A DNA stretch of 64,000 nt from contig NC_083569.1 in NCBI RefSeq assembly GCF_027579695.1, forward strand, positions 71,311,149 to 71,375,148, read 5' to 3'. The stretch comes from Neoarius graeffei (Eukaryota; Chordata; Actinopteri; Siluriformes; Ariidae). The notes under the pieces are model-generated. The model was not told the origin of the DNA. It saw only the letters and a list, made by a program, of their open reading frames with translations, and made no database searches. The position numbers were made by a program, and so were the translations under genes. Shown one piece after another: positions 56,801 to 64,000 of the stretch; positions within the stretch are counted from its first letter, which is position 1, and the number at the start of each line of letters is the position of its first letter.

Positions 56801-59800
56801 TGCCTCAGAAGGCTAATGGATGATTAGAAAACCCTTGTACAATCATGTTAGCACAGCTGAAAACAGTTGAGCTCTTTAGAGAAGCTATAAAACTGACCTT
56901 CCTTTGAGCAGATTGAGTTTCTGGAGCATCACATTTGTGGGGTCGATTAAATGCTCAAAATGGCCAGAAAAATGGCTTGACTATATTTTCTATTCATTTT
57001 ACAACTTATGGTGGGAAATAAAAGTGTGACTTTTCATGGAAAACACAAAATTGTCTGGGTGACCCCAAACTTTTGAACGGTAGTGTACTTCATATATTTC
57101 CCAAACTGTGAGGGTTTTGGCTGGGACCAGGGGGTCTTGACACTATATAAACTGAAAACACATAATTTGAATACTGAGCCATGTTTGTGTTTGTGTGTAA
57201 GACATGAGAGAGAGAGAGAGAGAGAGAGAGAGTATGAATACCTCCACCATATTGAGTGTGTTGAACGGTGGGTCCTCATTTGAGACGGGCAGACTGCAGG
57301 GCAATAATAATTCTCGAGTGAGGACAGGTTTTAGTAACAGAGAGAGGGAGGCTGAAGACTGGAGCACGTAGTAGGAAAACGTGCTGGACGCAGAACGAAA
57401 CTCAGTCTCTGACCGCACTAAGAGAAACCAGTCACGGGTCTGGAGAAGCACAAAGACATACAACAACAACATAATATTCTTAAAACATTAGGAATGTTCC
57501 TTAAAAATAGTGCAGCAAAGAAATCTCATTTACGCTATTTTCCCTTGACCCCATATATCATTAATTATAGTTAATATAGTGGACTCTATACACATCGTTA
57601 GTTTTTTAGTTTTGCACTGGAAGTACGGTACAGTAGTGTGCAAAATTCTTAACCACATACAAAGAAATACTGTAAAGCAAAGATGCCTTCAAAAAGAATG
57701 AAATTAAATGTTTCTATATTTAAAAAAATACTATAAATAGCAGTAAACATTAATAAATGAAAGTGGTGTGATGACTGTTTGCTTAAAAAAACAAGTAGTT
57801 GCAGGTACAATGTGTGCGTTTTTATAAGGAAATTATACGCAAGTTTTACTGAGCATCTTGCAGAACCAGCCACAGTTTGTCTGGAGACTTTGATGGTCAC
57901 ACTTGTTTCTTATTTTGCAGCAAAACCCAGCAACCTTCACTTCACTATGTCTGAAAAGTGCTCTCTTACTTAAGATGCTGTTTTCTTTCCTGACATACAA
58001 ACATTTAATTTAATCTGGAAATCTAAAATGTTTTATTCCTGAATCAATAATGTAGAAATCATACAGTAAAAATCTAGAACAATGTTTGTCCTAAGAAAAA
58101 AAAAAAAATAGGATGGCTAAGACTTTTGCACAGTACTATACGTCACTGTTATGTGACCTCATTTGAAATAAATGGTTTTGTAAAATCAGAAAAGTCCGTA
58201 TTTACGCATTTAATTGTGAAACAAGATCAACTGTGAGCTACTGCTCACTTACATATCCCCCCGCTCTCACTTATATCAGAATGCAAGCAATTGAAGGACC
58301 AGGACACTTATTATGAATGTTGACTTCAACAAATAATTAACCCGGAAACAAGTCAGTAAAGAGTAGTGTCTCTCCCCAGGGATTTCAAATAGCGTCCTGG
58401 TATTTTGAAATGGCATTTTGCGTCTTGAAATAGTGTCAAAATTCACCCTATATATGTTTCGTAAATATGTTCAGTCGGTAAGCAGGAAGTTGATGTGCGA
58501 CAGACCTGAAAATGGTATACATGGTATAGAACCCCAAGCTGAAGTTTGGTACCAAGTGGCTATGATTTGTGGTTGCTGAGAAAAAGGGTGTTTCGGACGG
58601 ACGGACAGACAGACAGAGGTAAACCAGTATTTCCCCCTCTTTTGAAGCAGGGGTATAATAAATCCCATCTCATTATCTCTAGCCGCTTTATACTTACAGG
58701 GTCGCAGGCAAGCTGGAGCCTATCCCAGCTGACTACGGGCGAAAGGCGGGGTACACCCTGGACAAGTCGCCAGGTCATCACAGGGCTGACACATAGACAC
58801 AGACAACCATTCACACTCACATTCACACCTACGGTCAATTTAGAGTCACCAGTTAACCTAACCTGCATGTCTTTGGACTGTGGGGGAAACCGGAGCGCCC
58901 GGAGGAAACCCATGCGGACACGGGGAGAACATGCAAACTCCACACAGAAAGGCTCTCGCCGGCCACGGGGCTCGAACCCGGACCTTCTTGCTGTGAGGCG
59001 ACAGTGCTAACCACTACACCACCATGCCGCCCCGTTGGGACAAAGTACAAATTGTAAATAAAAACGGAATGCAATAATTTACAAATTTCCAAAACTGATA
59101 TTGTATTCACAATAGAACATAGACAACATATCAAATGTCGAAAGTGAGACATTTTGAAATTTCATGCCAAATATTGGCTCATTTGAAATTTCATGACAGC
59201 AACACATCTCAAAAAAGTTGGGACAGGGGCAATAAGAGGCTGGAAAAGTTAAAGGTACAAAAAAGGAACAGCTGGAGGACCAAATTGCAACTCATTAGGT
59301 CAATTGGCAATAGGTCATTACCATGACTGGGTATAAAAAGAGCATCTTGGAGTGGCAGCGGCTCTCAGAAGTAAAGATGGGAAGAGGATCACCAATCCCC
59401 CTAATTCTGCACCGACAAATAGTGGAGCAATATCAGAAAGGAGTTCGACAGTGTAAAATTGCAAAGAGTTTGAACATATCATCATCTACAGTGCATAAAA
59501 TCATCAAAAGATTCAGAGAATCTGGAAGAATCTCTGTGTGTAAGGGTCAAGGCCGGAAAACCATACTGGGTGCCCGTGATCTTCGGGCCCTTAGACGGCA
59601 CTGCATCACATACAGGCATGCTTCTGTATTGGAAATCACAAAATGGGCTCAGGAATATTTCCAGAGAACATTATCTGTGAACACAATTCACCGTGCCATC
59701 CGCCATTGCCAGCTAAAACTCTATAGTTCAAAGAAGAAGCCGTATCCAAACATGATCCAGAAGCGCAGACGTCTTCTCTGGGCCAAGGCTCATTTAAAAT

Positions 59801-60843
59801 GGACTGTGGCAAAGTGGAAAACTGTTCTGTGGTCAGACGAATCAAAATGTGAAGTTCTTTATGGAAATCAGGGACGCCGTGTCATTCGGACTAAAGAGGA
59901 GAAGGACGACCCAAGTTGTTATCAGCGCTCAGTTCAGAAGCCTGCATCTCTGATGGTATGGGGTTGCATTAGTGCGTGTGGCATGGGCAGCTTACACATC
60001 TGGAAAGACACCATCAATGCTGAAAGGTATATCCAGGTTCTAGAGCAACATATGCTCCCATCCAGACGACGTCTCTTTCAGGGAAGACCTTGCATTTTCC
60101 AACATGACAATGCCAAACCACATACTGCATCAATTACAGCATCATGGCTGCGTAGAAGAAGGGTCCGAGTACTGAACTGGCCAGCCTGCAGTCCAGATCT
60201 TTCACCCATAGAAAACATTTGGCGCATCATAAAACGGAAGATATGACAAAAAAGACCTAAGACAGTTGAGCAACTAGAATCCTACATTAGACAAGAATGG
60301 GTTAACATTCCTATCCCTAAACTTGAGCAACTTGTCTCCTCAGTCCCCAGACGTTTACAGACTGTTGTAAAGAGAAAAGGGGATGTCTCACAGTGGTAAA
60401 CATGGCCTTGTCCCAACTTTTTTGAGATGTGTTGTTGTCATGAAATTTAAAATCACCTAATTTTTCTCTTTAAATGATACATTTTCTCAGTTTAAACATC
60501 TGATATGTCATCTATGTTCTATTCTGAATAAAATATGGAATTTTGAAACTTCCACATCATTGCATTCCGTTTTTATTTACAATTTGTACTTTGTCCCAAC
60601 TTTTTTGGAATCGGGTTGTAATTATTATTATTATAGCACAGTATTATCAACTTTTTTCAGTTCAGTTCCACCTTCATACTTGAGACCAAACTGAGCTTAG
60701 GAAAAAAACTGACTCCAGTTGAACAAGACAGCTGTTTCTTTAACGTTACAGCAATCAGCTACAAGATGAAGCTTTGTTTATTTATTTAATAGATTCTAAA
60801 CTACAAATGTGCATAACACTGGATCAGAGCAAAAATGATCTCT

Positions 60844-60892
<49 letters not shown>

Positions 60893-63023
60893 CTCTTTAG
60901 TAGATGGTCTTATATTTGTAATATAATAATATCATGAAAACAGAGACAAGATAATGTTTCCTTTATTGGAGATATCGTCGCCTGCTATGGGTGGTGTAGT
61001 GGTTAGCGCTGTCACCTCACAGCAAGAAGGTCCGGGTTTGAGCCCAGCGGCCGGCGAGGGCCTTTCTGTGTGGAGTTTGCATGTTCTCCCCGTGTCCACG
61101 TGGGTTTCCTCCGGGTGCTCCGGTTTCCCCCACAGTCCAAAGACATGCAGGTTAGGTTAACTGGTGACTCTAAATTGACCGTAGGTGTGAATGTGAGTGT
61201 GAATGGTTGTCTGTGTCTATGTGTCAGCCCTGTGATGACCTGGCGACTTGTCCAGGGTGTACCCCGCCTTTCGCCCGTAGTCAGTTGGGATAGGCTCCAG
61301 CTTGCCTGCGACCCTATGCAGGATAAGCGGCTACAGATAATGGATGGATGGATGGATGGATGGATCTTTGCCTGCTAAGAGATCAGTTTTTTCCCCAGTG
61401 ATGCACGTCAAGGCACTTATTTATGGAAATGATTCAAGGTGAGACAGACTTCCTACACTTGTTCAATAAATTAGCCTGATAGGTCCAGCGATAAACAGAA
61501 GAAGCAAAAGTCAGACACCAAATATGCTCATCATCATCATCATCATCTAGTCGAGCTAGCTTGGACAACCATCCTATCACGCCATCCATTACGATCTTGC
61601 ATCAAGCTTGGCAGATCTTCAGGTAGGCAACTGGTGTCTCTACATAATTGGTCAATGTACGTGGTGGCTGGTCTACCAGCTCGGTTTTGGGCATGACGAG
61701 GAATCCATAGCAAGAGGTCACTTGCAAGCTCTTGTTTTGCTCGCCAGCAGTGTCCAGCAAAACGCATTCTACGCTCACGTAAGGTAGACGAGATTTCAGG
61801 GATCGATCCGTAGAGCTGTGCTTTGGTGGGATGTTGTGTCCAAGAGATGTTAAGGACAGCTCTCAGCATCCGAGTGTAAGTGCCATCGAGTTTGGACTCG
61901 AGGGTATCAGTCAGAGTCCAAGCTGTGGCGCCATACAACAGGACGGATTCTACTGTGGCGCGAAAGAAACTGTGTTTTAGGTCGTCAGATAGATCTGATT
62001 TCCAGACTATTTGCATTTTGTTCAAGACTGCCCAAGCTTTAGCTATACAAGATTTCACATCATGTTTTAGTGGAGTTGGTTTCGCTTCCGAGATATGTGA
62101 AGGATTCAACAGCTTTGATTGGTTCTCCTGATAAAGCTTGTACTGAACCCTGCTGGTTGAAGCTTATGTGCTCCGTTTTACATGCATTAACATACAGCCC
62201 AACATCATCTCATCTCATTATCTCTAGCCGCTTTATCCTGTTCTACAGGGTCGCAGGCAAGCTGGAGCCTATCCCAGCTGACTACGGGCGAAAGGCGGGG
62301 TACACCCTGGACAAGTCGCCAGGTCATCACAGGGCTGACACATAGACACAGACAACCATTCACACTCACATTCACACCTACGCTCAATTTAGAGTCACCA
62401 GTTAACCTAACCTGCATGTCTTTGGACTGTGGGGGAAACCGGAGCACCCTGAGGAAACCCACGCGGACACGGGGAGAACATGCAAACTCCACACAGAAAG
62501 GCCCTCGCCGGCCACGGGGCTCGAACTCGGACCTTCTTGCTGTGAGGCGACAGCGCTAACCACTACACCACCGTGCCGCCCTGCCCAACATCATTAGCAG
62601 CATTTTCTAGGAGGTGAAATAGATTTGTGGCATTTGGGATGGTATCAGCAGTGAGTGTTAGGTCATCTGTGTAGTCAATGTCAGTCAGCTTTTTGGCGAG
62701 ATATCTGCTACGGGAAATATGCTATTGTGGGGAAAATGGGTAATTGTACAAATTAGATTTAAAAAAAAATATTTCACTCTTACTCTAATGTCATATATTG
62801 CAATCGATAGGATTCTGTTCTTATATTATGAATCTGAAATTTTTTCCACTTCACACATGTTCAGACAGATTCTTCACTGACGCGAAGTGTGTGGCAGAGA
62901 GCGTGGAAAGTCTGATGGTTGCTCTCCATCTCTTCCCAGTCCAGCTGCCAGCAAGTTGTAGGTCTGATGACTAGTGGAAGGCCATACAGAACAGACTGAC
63001 ACACTCCTTCTGCACGCAAAGCT
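45130..63023 (-). CDS. m1ap: m1ap, meiosis 1 associated protein (partial: last four exons)
   Basis: Four - strand exons join in frame: 63023-62882, 57439-57242, 46376-46194, 45285-45130 (679 nt). The joined protein includes [61 protein letters not shown] and a basic C-terminus, collinear with the last third of human M1AP as I recall it. M1AP is needed for male meiosis, where it acts with the SHOC1/TEX11/SPO16 recombination group. The gene runs beyond 64000, so the N-terminal two thirds are missing. Exon phases agree at every junction (the first seen exon starts in phase 2). No recognised enzyme domain is visible. The convergent dok1 neighbour supports the call. Confidence 0.87.
45286..46193. 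other. m1ap last intron, no gene seen
   Basis: Unique DNA between the last two m1ap exons; GT/AG ends on the - strand. Confidence 0.6.
46194..46376 (-). CDS. m1ap: m1ap penultimate exon
   Basis: 61 codons, phase 0-0: [28 protein letters not shown], then an Arg/Gln/Ser-rich stretch to STPRQ. Acceptor TTTTGTCCCAG and donor GTCAGA. Reading through the donor meets a stop 29 codons later, so an alternative last exon is possible. Confidence 0.82.
46377..47022. other. m1ap intron, no gene seen
   Basis: Unique AT-rich DNA. Confidence 0.5.
47023..47388 (+). repeat. Mermaid SINE, first bases missing
   Basis: Starts at GGTGTAGTGGTTAGCGCTG; otherwise complete to (GATGA). Confidence 0.9.
47740..48417 (-). 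mobile_element. fragment of a THAP-gene-bearing element
   Basis: - strand: GC-rich leader with GACGTCA motifs, a THAP start exon (48091-47922) and trailing sequence. No termini found; it stops at the TTA of the next element. Confidence 0.5.
47922..48091 (-). pseudogene. THAP-domain start exon
   Basis: [26 protein letters not shown] and [11 protein letters not shown]-x4-C, then the FP after His and the conserved Trp of a C2CH THAP finger. A donor CGCAG/GTGACG follows at 47921. The second Cys-His pair would be in a later exon that I cannot find. Either a transposase or host-derived THAP gene first exon, isolated within an m1ap intron. Confidence 0.6.
48421..49417. mobile_element. Harbinger-like element, 997 bp, TTA duplication
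   Basis: TTA at 48418-48420 and 49418-49420. Inverted ends GGCTCACTCACAACCC and TGCCATACTCACAACCC, with a further GTACGTG/GTAAGTG match. 3-bp TTA is the PIF/Harbinger signature; no nuclease ORF is seen. Confidence 0.68.
48931..49232 (+). CDS. unrecognised ORF inside the Harbinger-like element
   Basis: About 100 codons from [18 protein letters not shown], with an acidic [12 protein letters not shown] stretch, later Cys/Thr-rich and low quality. A TATATATATTT box lies about 60 bp upstream (48868-48878). I do not recognise it; the first 35 codons look protein-like, the rest may be chance. Possibly the start of a lost element gene. Confidence 0.3.
49418..49795. other. m1ap intron, no gene seen
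   Basis: Unique AT-rich DNA. Confidence 0.5.
49796..49846. repeat. (AT)n microsatellite
   Basis: About 50 bp of TA repeat. Confidence 0.95.
49865..49985. repeat. 120-bp hairpin palindrome
   Basis: Arms GTATGGTGAAATACCGTGAC (left) and its reverse complement at 49947-49973; GGCCGAGGTC-type internal motifs. Likely the end of an element extending right. Confidence 0.7.
49986..50737. other. probable element body, no gene seen
   Basis: Contains CCGAGCCGAGCCGCCATTTTG (YY1-like, promoter-like) at about 50061 and a CGCTCGCC-type stretch near 50690. No readable exon. Confidence 0.35.
51197..51516 (+). repeat. tRNA-derived SINE with 12-bp target duplication
   Basis: TGCACGTTGTCA at 51185-51196 and 51517-51528. 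Head has an A box TGGCCTAGTGG and a B-box-like AGTTCTACTC 35 bp later; the tail is TAACTTGACTTGAC, the same end as the LINE at 2100-3116. Confidence 0.88.
51714..51885 (+). pseudogene. Crypton/KIAA1958-like N-terminal fragment
   Basis: [20 protein letters not shown] then [17 protein letters not shown], open to a stop at about 51885. Matches the - strand remnant at 35024-35136 and the + strand one at 54292-54380. Confidence 0.5.
52232..53841 (-). mobile_element. Tc1 family A element, copy 3 (best preserved)
   Basis: 1610 bp between TA dinucleotides with intact long inverted repeats. Confidence 0.95.
52452..53474 (-). CDS. Tc1 transposase, intact ORF with all three acidic residues
   Basis: 340 residues from [14 protein letters not shown] to HTRY. 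Helix-turn-helix regions in residues 1-110 with GRPTK between them. [24 protein letters not shown] and DLNQLEMLW, with 34 residues between the second Asp and Glu as in Tc1. The usual Pro-Ile before Glu is Gln-Leu here, so activity is doubtful though the acidic triad is kept. It would act in the nucleus on Tc1 ends and TA targets. ORF is open 26 codons further upstream, but MARTKE is the family start. Confidence 0.93.
   Translation of the reverse strand: MARTKEISEDLRKSVVDAHQAGRGYKTISKEFGLHQSTVSQIVYKWRKFKTTVTLPRSGRPTKITPRARRVIVSKVTKDPRVTSKQLKASLTLANVNVHESTIRRTLNNNGVHGRVARRKPLLSKKNIAARLQFAKDHVDKPERYWKNVLWMDETKIELFGLNEKRYVWRKENTAFQHKNLIPSVKHGGGSIMVWACFAASGPGRLAIIDGTMNSELYQRILKENVRTSVHELNLKRRWVMQQDNDPKHTSRSTKEWLKKNKVNVLEWPSQSPDLNQLEMLWKDLKRAVHVRKPTNIPELKLFCMEEWAKIPPSQCAGLINSYRKRLVAVIAAQGGHTRY
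53884..54455 (+). mobile_element. hairpin-ended element fragments
   Basis: Palindrome at 53884-54006 (arms around AATATATCCAATTCAGCTAG), element body to about 54390 and a half palindrome at 54402-54455. (AAT)n runs flank the pieces. Coding remnant [20 protein letters not shown] at about 54292-54351, then DTLNTRKE. Confidence 0.6.
54456..55190. other. repeat-like DNA, no readable gene
   Basis: Includes the CGTCCGATCGGACGAC palindrome at 54535-54550 and a GC-richer leader before the fragment at 55191. Confidence 0.35.
55191..55455 (+). pseudogene. ISL2EU/YqaJ-type element protein fragment
   Basis: [39 protein letters not shown], a TGA stop, then [20 protein letters not shown] and [14 protein letters not shown]. 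Shares the RY-x-QK ... Y.(L/I)P ... P pattern with the exon at 26121-26389. Inactivated by the stop; no nuclease domain follows. Confidence 0.5.
55456..56454. other. m1ap intron, no gene seen
   Basis: AT-rich DNA with (GT)n at 56047-56072. Confidence 0.5.
56458..56541. repeat. half palindrome of the hairpin-ended family
   Basis: Matches 34925-35005 (CAATATCATGCTAGCTGAAT, ATATACCACGAAAAAAAGCC). Confidence 0.8.
56558..57085 (-). mobile_element. Tc1-type MITE, family 1 copy 3
   Basis: TA on both sides; inverse orientation to 413-933. Confidence 0.92.
57206..57232. repeat. (GA)n microsatellite beside an m1ap donor
   Basis: Pure GA run (CT on the gene strand) starting 10 bp into the intron after the exon ending at 57242. 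Confidence 0.9.
57242..57439 (-). CDS. m1ap: m1ap internal exon
   Basis: 66 codons, phase 0 at both ends: [16 protein letters not shown] through [30 protein letters not shown] to NMVE. Acceptor CTTCTCCAG. The donor GTATTC is weak, and a (CT)n run starts a few bases into the intron. Confidence 0.88.
57633..58138. mobile_element. MITE family 2, copy 3
   Basis: Ends TACAGTAGTGTGCAAAATTC and GACTTTTGCACAGTACTATA; diverged copy. Confidence 0.7.
58139..58662. other. m1ap intron, no gene seen
   Basis: No repeat or exon recognised; a GGACGGACGGACAGACAGAC run at about 58595. Confidence 0.45.
58663..59033 (-). repeat. Mermaid SINE abutting a Tc1 element
   Basis: Full - strand copy; its head end joins the truncated left end of the next Tc1. 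Confidence 0.92.
59034..60618 (+). mobile_element. Tc1 family C element, left end clipped
   Basis: Right end TTGTCCCAACTTTTTTGGAA then TCGGGTTG, TA. The left end starts at TTGGGACAAAGT, lacking about 20 bp. Inverted repeats of over 100 bp contain CAAATTGTAAATAAAAACGG. Confidence 0.88.
59323..60399 (+). pseudogene. Tc1 family C transposase, one premature stop
   Basis: Open from 59323 (family start probably MGRGS at 59377) to TGA at 60244, then in frame to TAA at 60397. N-terminal HTH around [23 protein letters not shown] residues in [23 protein letters not shown] and DLSPIENIW with 34-residue spacing. The TGA follows KRKI where Arg (CGA) is expected. 52 codons ([12 protein letters not shown] ... 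DVSQW) follow the stop. Confidence 0.9.
60846..60892. repeat. (GATA)n microsatellite
   Basis: About 12 units. Confidence 0.95.
60975..61362 (+). repeat. Mermaid SINE with (GGAT)n end
   Basis: Near full copy, minor head loss. Confidence 0.9.
61543..62109 (-). pseudogene. reverse transcriptase C-terminal region
   Basis: Reads [60 protein letters not shown], then [14 protein letters not shown] and RDRM. The LLYGxxxWTLT / RMLRxxLxxxW / RRxRFAGHCxR / GRPxxTYxDxL series is the thumb and C-terminal part common in jockey/I/RTE-like LINEs. Clade not settled. The matching N-terminal part is across the SINE with a frameshift. Confidence 0.8.
62209..62582 (-). repeat. Mermaid SINE with 12-bp target duplication
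   Basis: GCCCAACATCAT at 62197-62208 and 62583-62594; interrupts the LINE reading frame. Confidence 0.95.
62882..63023 (-). CDS. m1ap: m1ap internal exon
   Basis: 142 nt; one base completes a split codon, then [35 protein letters not shown] and FHALCHTLR. The acceptor CAG is directly preceded by a (TG)n microsatellite (63027-63050 on the other strand) in place of a pyrimidine tract. The donor is GTCAGT at 62881-62876. Confidence 0.87.
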
Positions 63024-64000
63024 CTGACACACACACACACACACACACACATATTTACAGACTCAAAATTCGTATATAAATCAAGAAACAATGTACTAAT
63101 GCTTCTTAAATGTCAAGTACTTCTAATGCATGGCTTCATAGTACGTAAGTGCTGGATGTAAACTGAATGAGTAAACCGTACAACGAAAAAGAAAAGACTA
63201 AAGCAACATCCTGATCATTACTCAAGTGGGTGGAAGGAGAGAGTGAGAGTGAAACTGAGATGACAGAAAGCAAAAAAGGAGGGAAAATGAAACCGTGATT
63301 ATTTTTTTCCCTTCGCAGCATAACAAGGTGAGAATGCTCTCACTGTCTCTCTAAAATTCCCTGAAATCAATGACCTCATGGGCATGCAAAATGTATGCAA
63401 AATCTACAAGCTTCCACAATGCATGGCAGTGTGTCTGTCTGCGTGTGTGCTTACGACAGACACAGAAGTCTCTGTCTAGATGTTCCACACCACATTAGAG
63501 CATGACTCATGGCCATGTTCAACATGAAACAGATGCTGTTTTTGCATAATCCATTAATTTTTGCATCTATCTCTTTCGGGCTGCTCCTTTAGTCTCACTA
63601 TCTGTTTTTCACTGTCGCCTTGTCAACGTTTCAACTTTTTTTTTTCTCCCCAAAGGTCACACTTAATACTGTTGAATTTCTTGAATGACTGACAGTTACG
63701 TGTCCTCACAGTGTCTAAAGGTGCATGTAATTGGGGAAAAAAAGGCATACTGTTAAGCATGTACCTCTACATTTGCCATTTTCCAAATTTAAAAAAAATC
63801 TGCATTCAGTTTTGCAAAATAAGTCTTTTAGAACTGGTAATGAATGAACAGGCAATTCAGATTCTGTTGTCGAGTGTTGCTGACAGTGCAGACATGGACA
63901 TGGTGTGTGTGTTTGATCTGTTGAAAGAGCTGTATGAAAGGCCTTGTTCATGACAGAAAACATCACTGGCTGTGCGCATGCCTCAGGCAGAACCATTATC
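63024..64000. other. m1ap intron, further exon not found
   Basis: (AC)n at 63027-63050, then unique DNA. Overlapping open frames on both strands at 63711-63996 lack M1AP resemblance, so no exon is called. Confidence 0.45.

Larger units (their letters stand above)
61543..62720 (-). mobile_element. non-LTR retrotransposon 3' part with nested Mermaid
   Basis: - strand reverse transcriptase end: [18 protein letters not shown] (YxDD box) before the SINE and [14 protein letters not shown] after it, then the C-terminal region. A frameshift lies near 62107. 5' truncated near 62720. Confidence 0.82.

Noticed and set aside
63711-63996. Opposed open frames as the next upstream m1ap exon
   Set aside because: Neither frame resembles M1AP as I recall it, and no acceptor/donor pair with the needed phase was found.
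1-64000. CRISPR arrays, bacterial operons, rRNA genes or integrated viral genomes
   Set aside because: None seen; all direct repeats are microsatellites, SINEs or transposon parts.

Overview
This window is vertebrate nuclear DNA, almost certainly from a ray-finned fish. The evidence is split genes with GT/AG introns, dense SINEs of the Mermaid/DANA type, several Tc1 transposon families, a Penelope-like element, L2/Rex-like LINE pieces and abundant microsatellites. The mix of Mermaid SINEs and Tc1 copies resembles that of catfishes (Siluriformes); the species assignment is inference.

Two host genes can be read. On the + strand, five coding exons (5868-5924, 23646-23939, 27499-27589, 35856-36028, 37755-38906) join in frame to a 588-residue docking protein of the DOK1 type: an N-terminal PH domain, an IRS-type PTB domain, then a long tail with YxxP tyrosine motifs and proline-rich segments. 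Intron 1 is about 17.7 kb and mostly mobile DNA. On the - strand, four 3'-terminal exons (62882-63023, 57242-57439, 46194-46376, 45130-45285) match the C-terminal part of M1AP, the meiosis 1 associated protein; its upstream exons lie beyond position 64000. dok1 and m1ap converge tail to tail, the same neighbour pair and orientation as on human chromosome 2p13.

Region by region: 1-5480 is repeats upstream of dok1 (MITE, LINE 3' ends, SINEs). 5868-23645 is intron 1, with a Tc1 copy (12.2-13.8 kb), an L1-like insertion (15.2 kb), a Penelope insertion holding a Harbinger-like element (16.6-18.9 kb) and a rearranged Tc1 holding another element (19.1-21.8 kb). 23940-27498 (intron 2) is a 2.85-kb inverted repeat with two nested insertions. 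27590-35855 (intron 3) is a LINE split by three insertions, then a SINE split by a TIR element, then a hairpin-ended element. 38907-45129 is the quiet intergenic space. 45.1-63 kb is m1ap, whose introns hold two THAP/Harbinger-type fragments, Crypton-like and ISL2EU-like fragments, two more Tc1 elements and a non-LTR retrotransposon.

I see no prokaryotic operon, CRISPR array or defence island. The most unusual material is mobile: a triplicated THAP first-exon cassette, an inverted Penelope pair inside one 14-bp target duplication, a 1-kb TIR family with 3-bp duplications and subterminal TCGAGCTA-type repeats, hairpin-ended elements carrying recombinase-gene fragments, and a splice acceptor whose pyrimidine tract is a (TG)n microsatellite.
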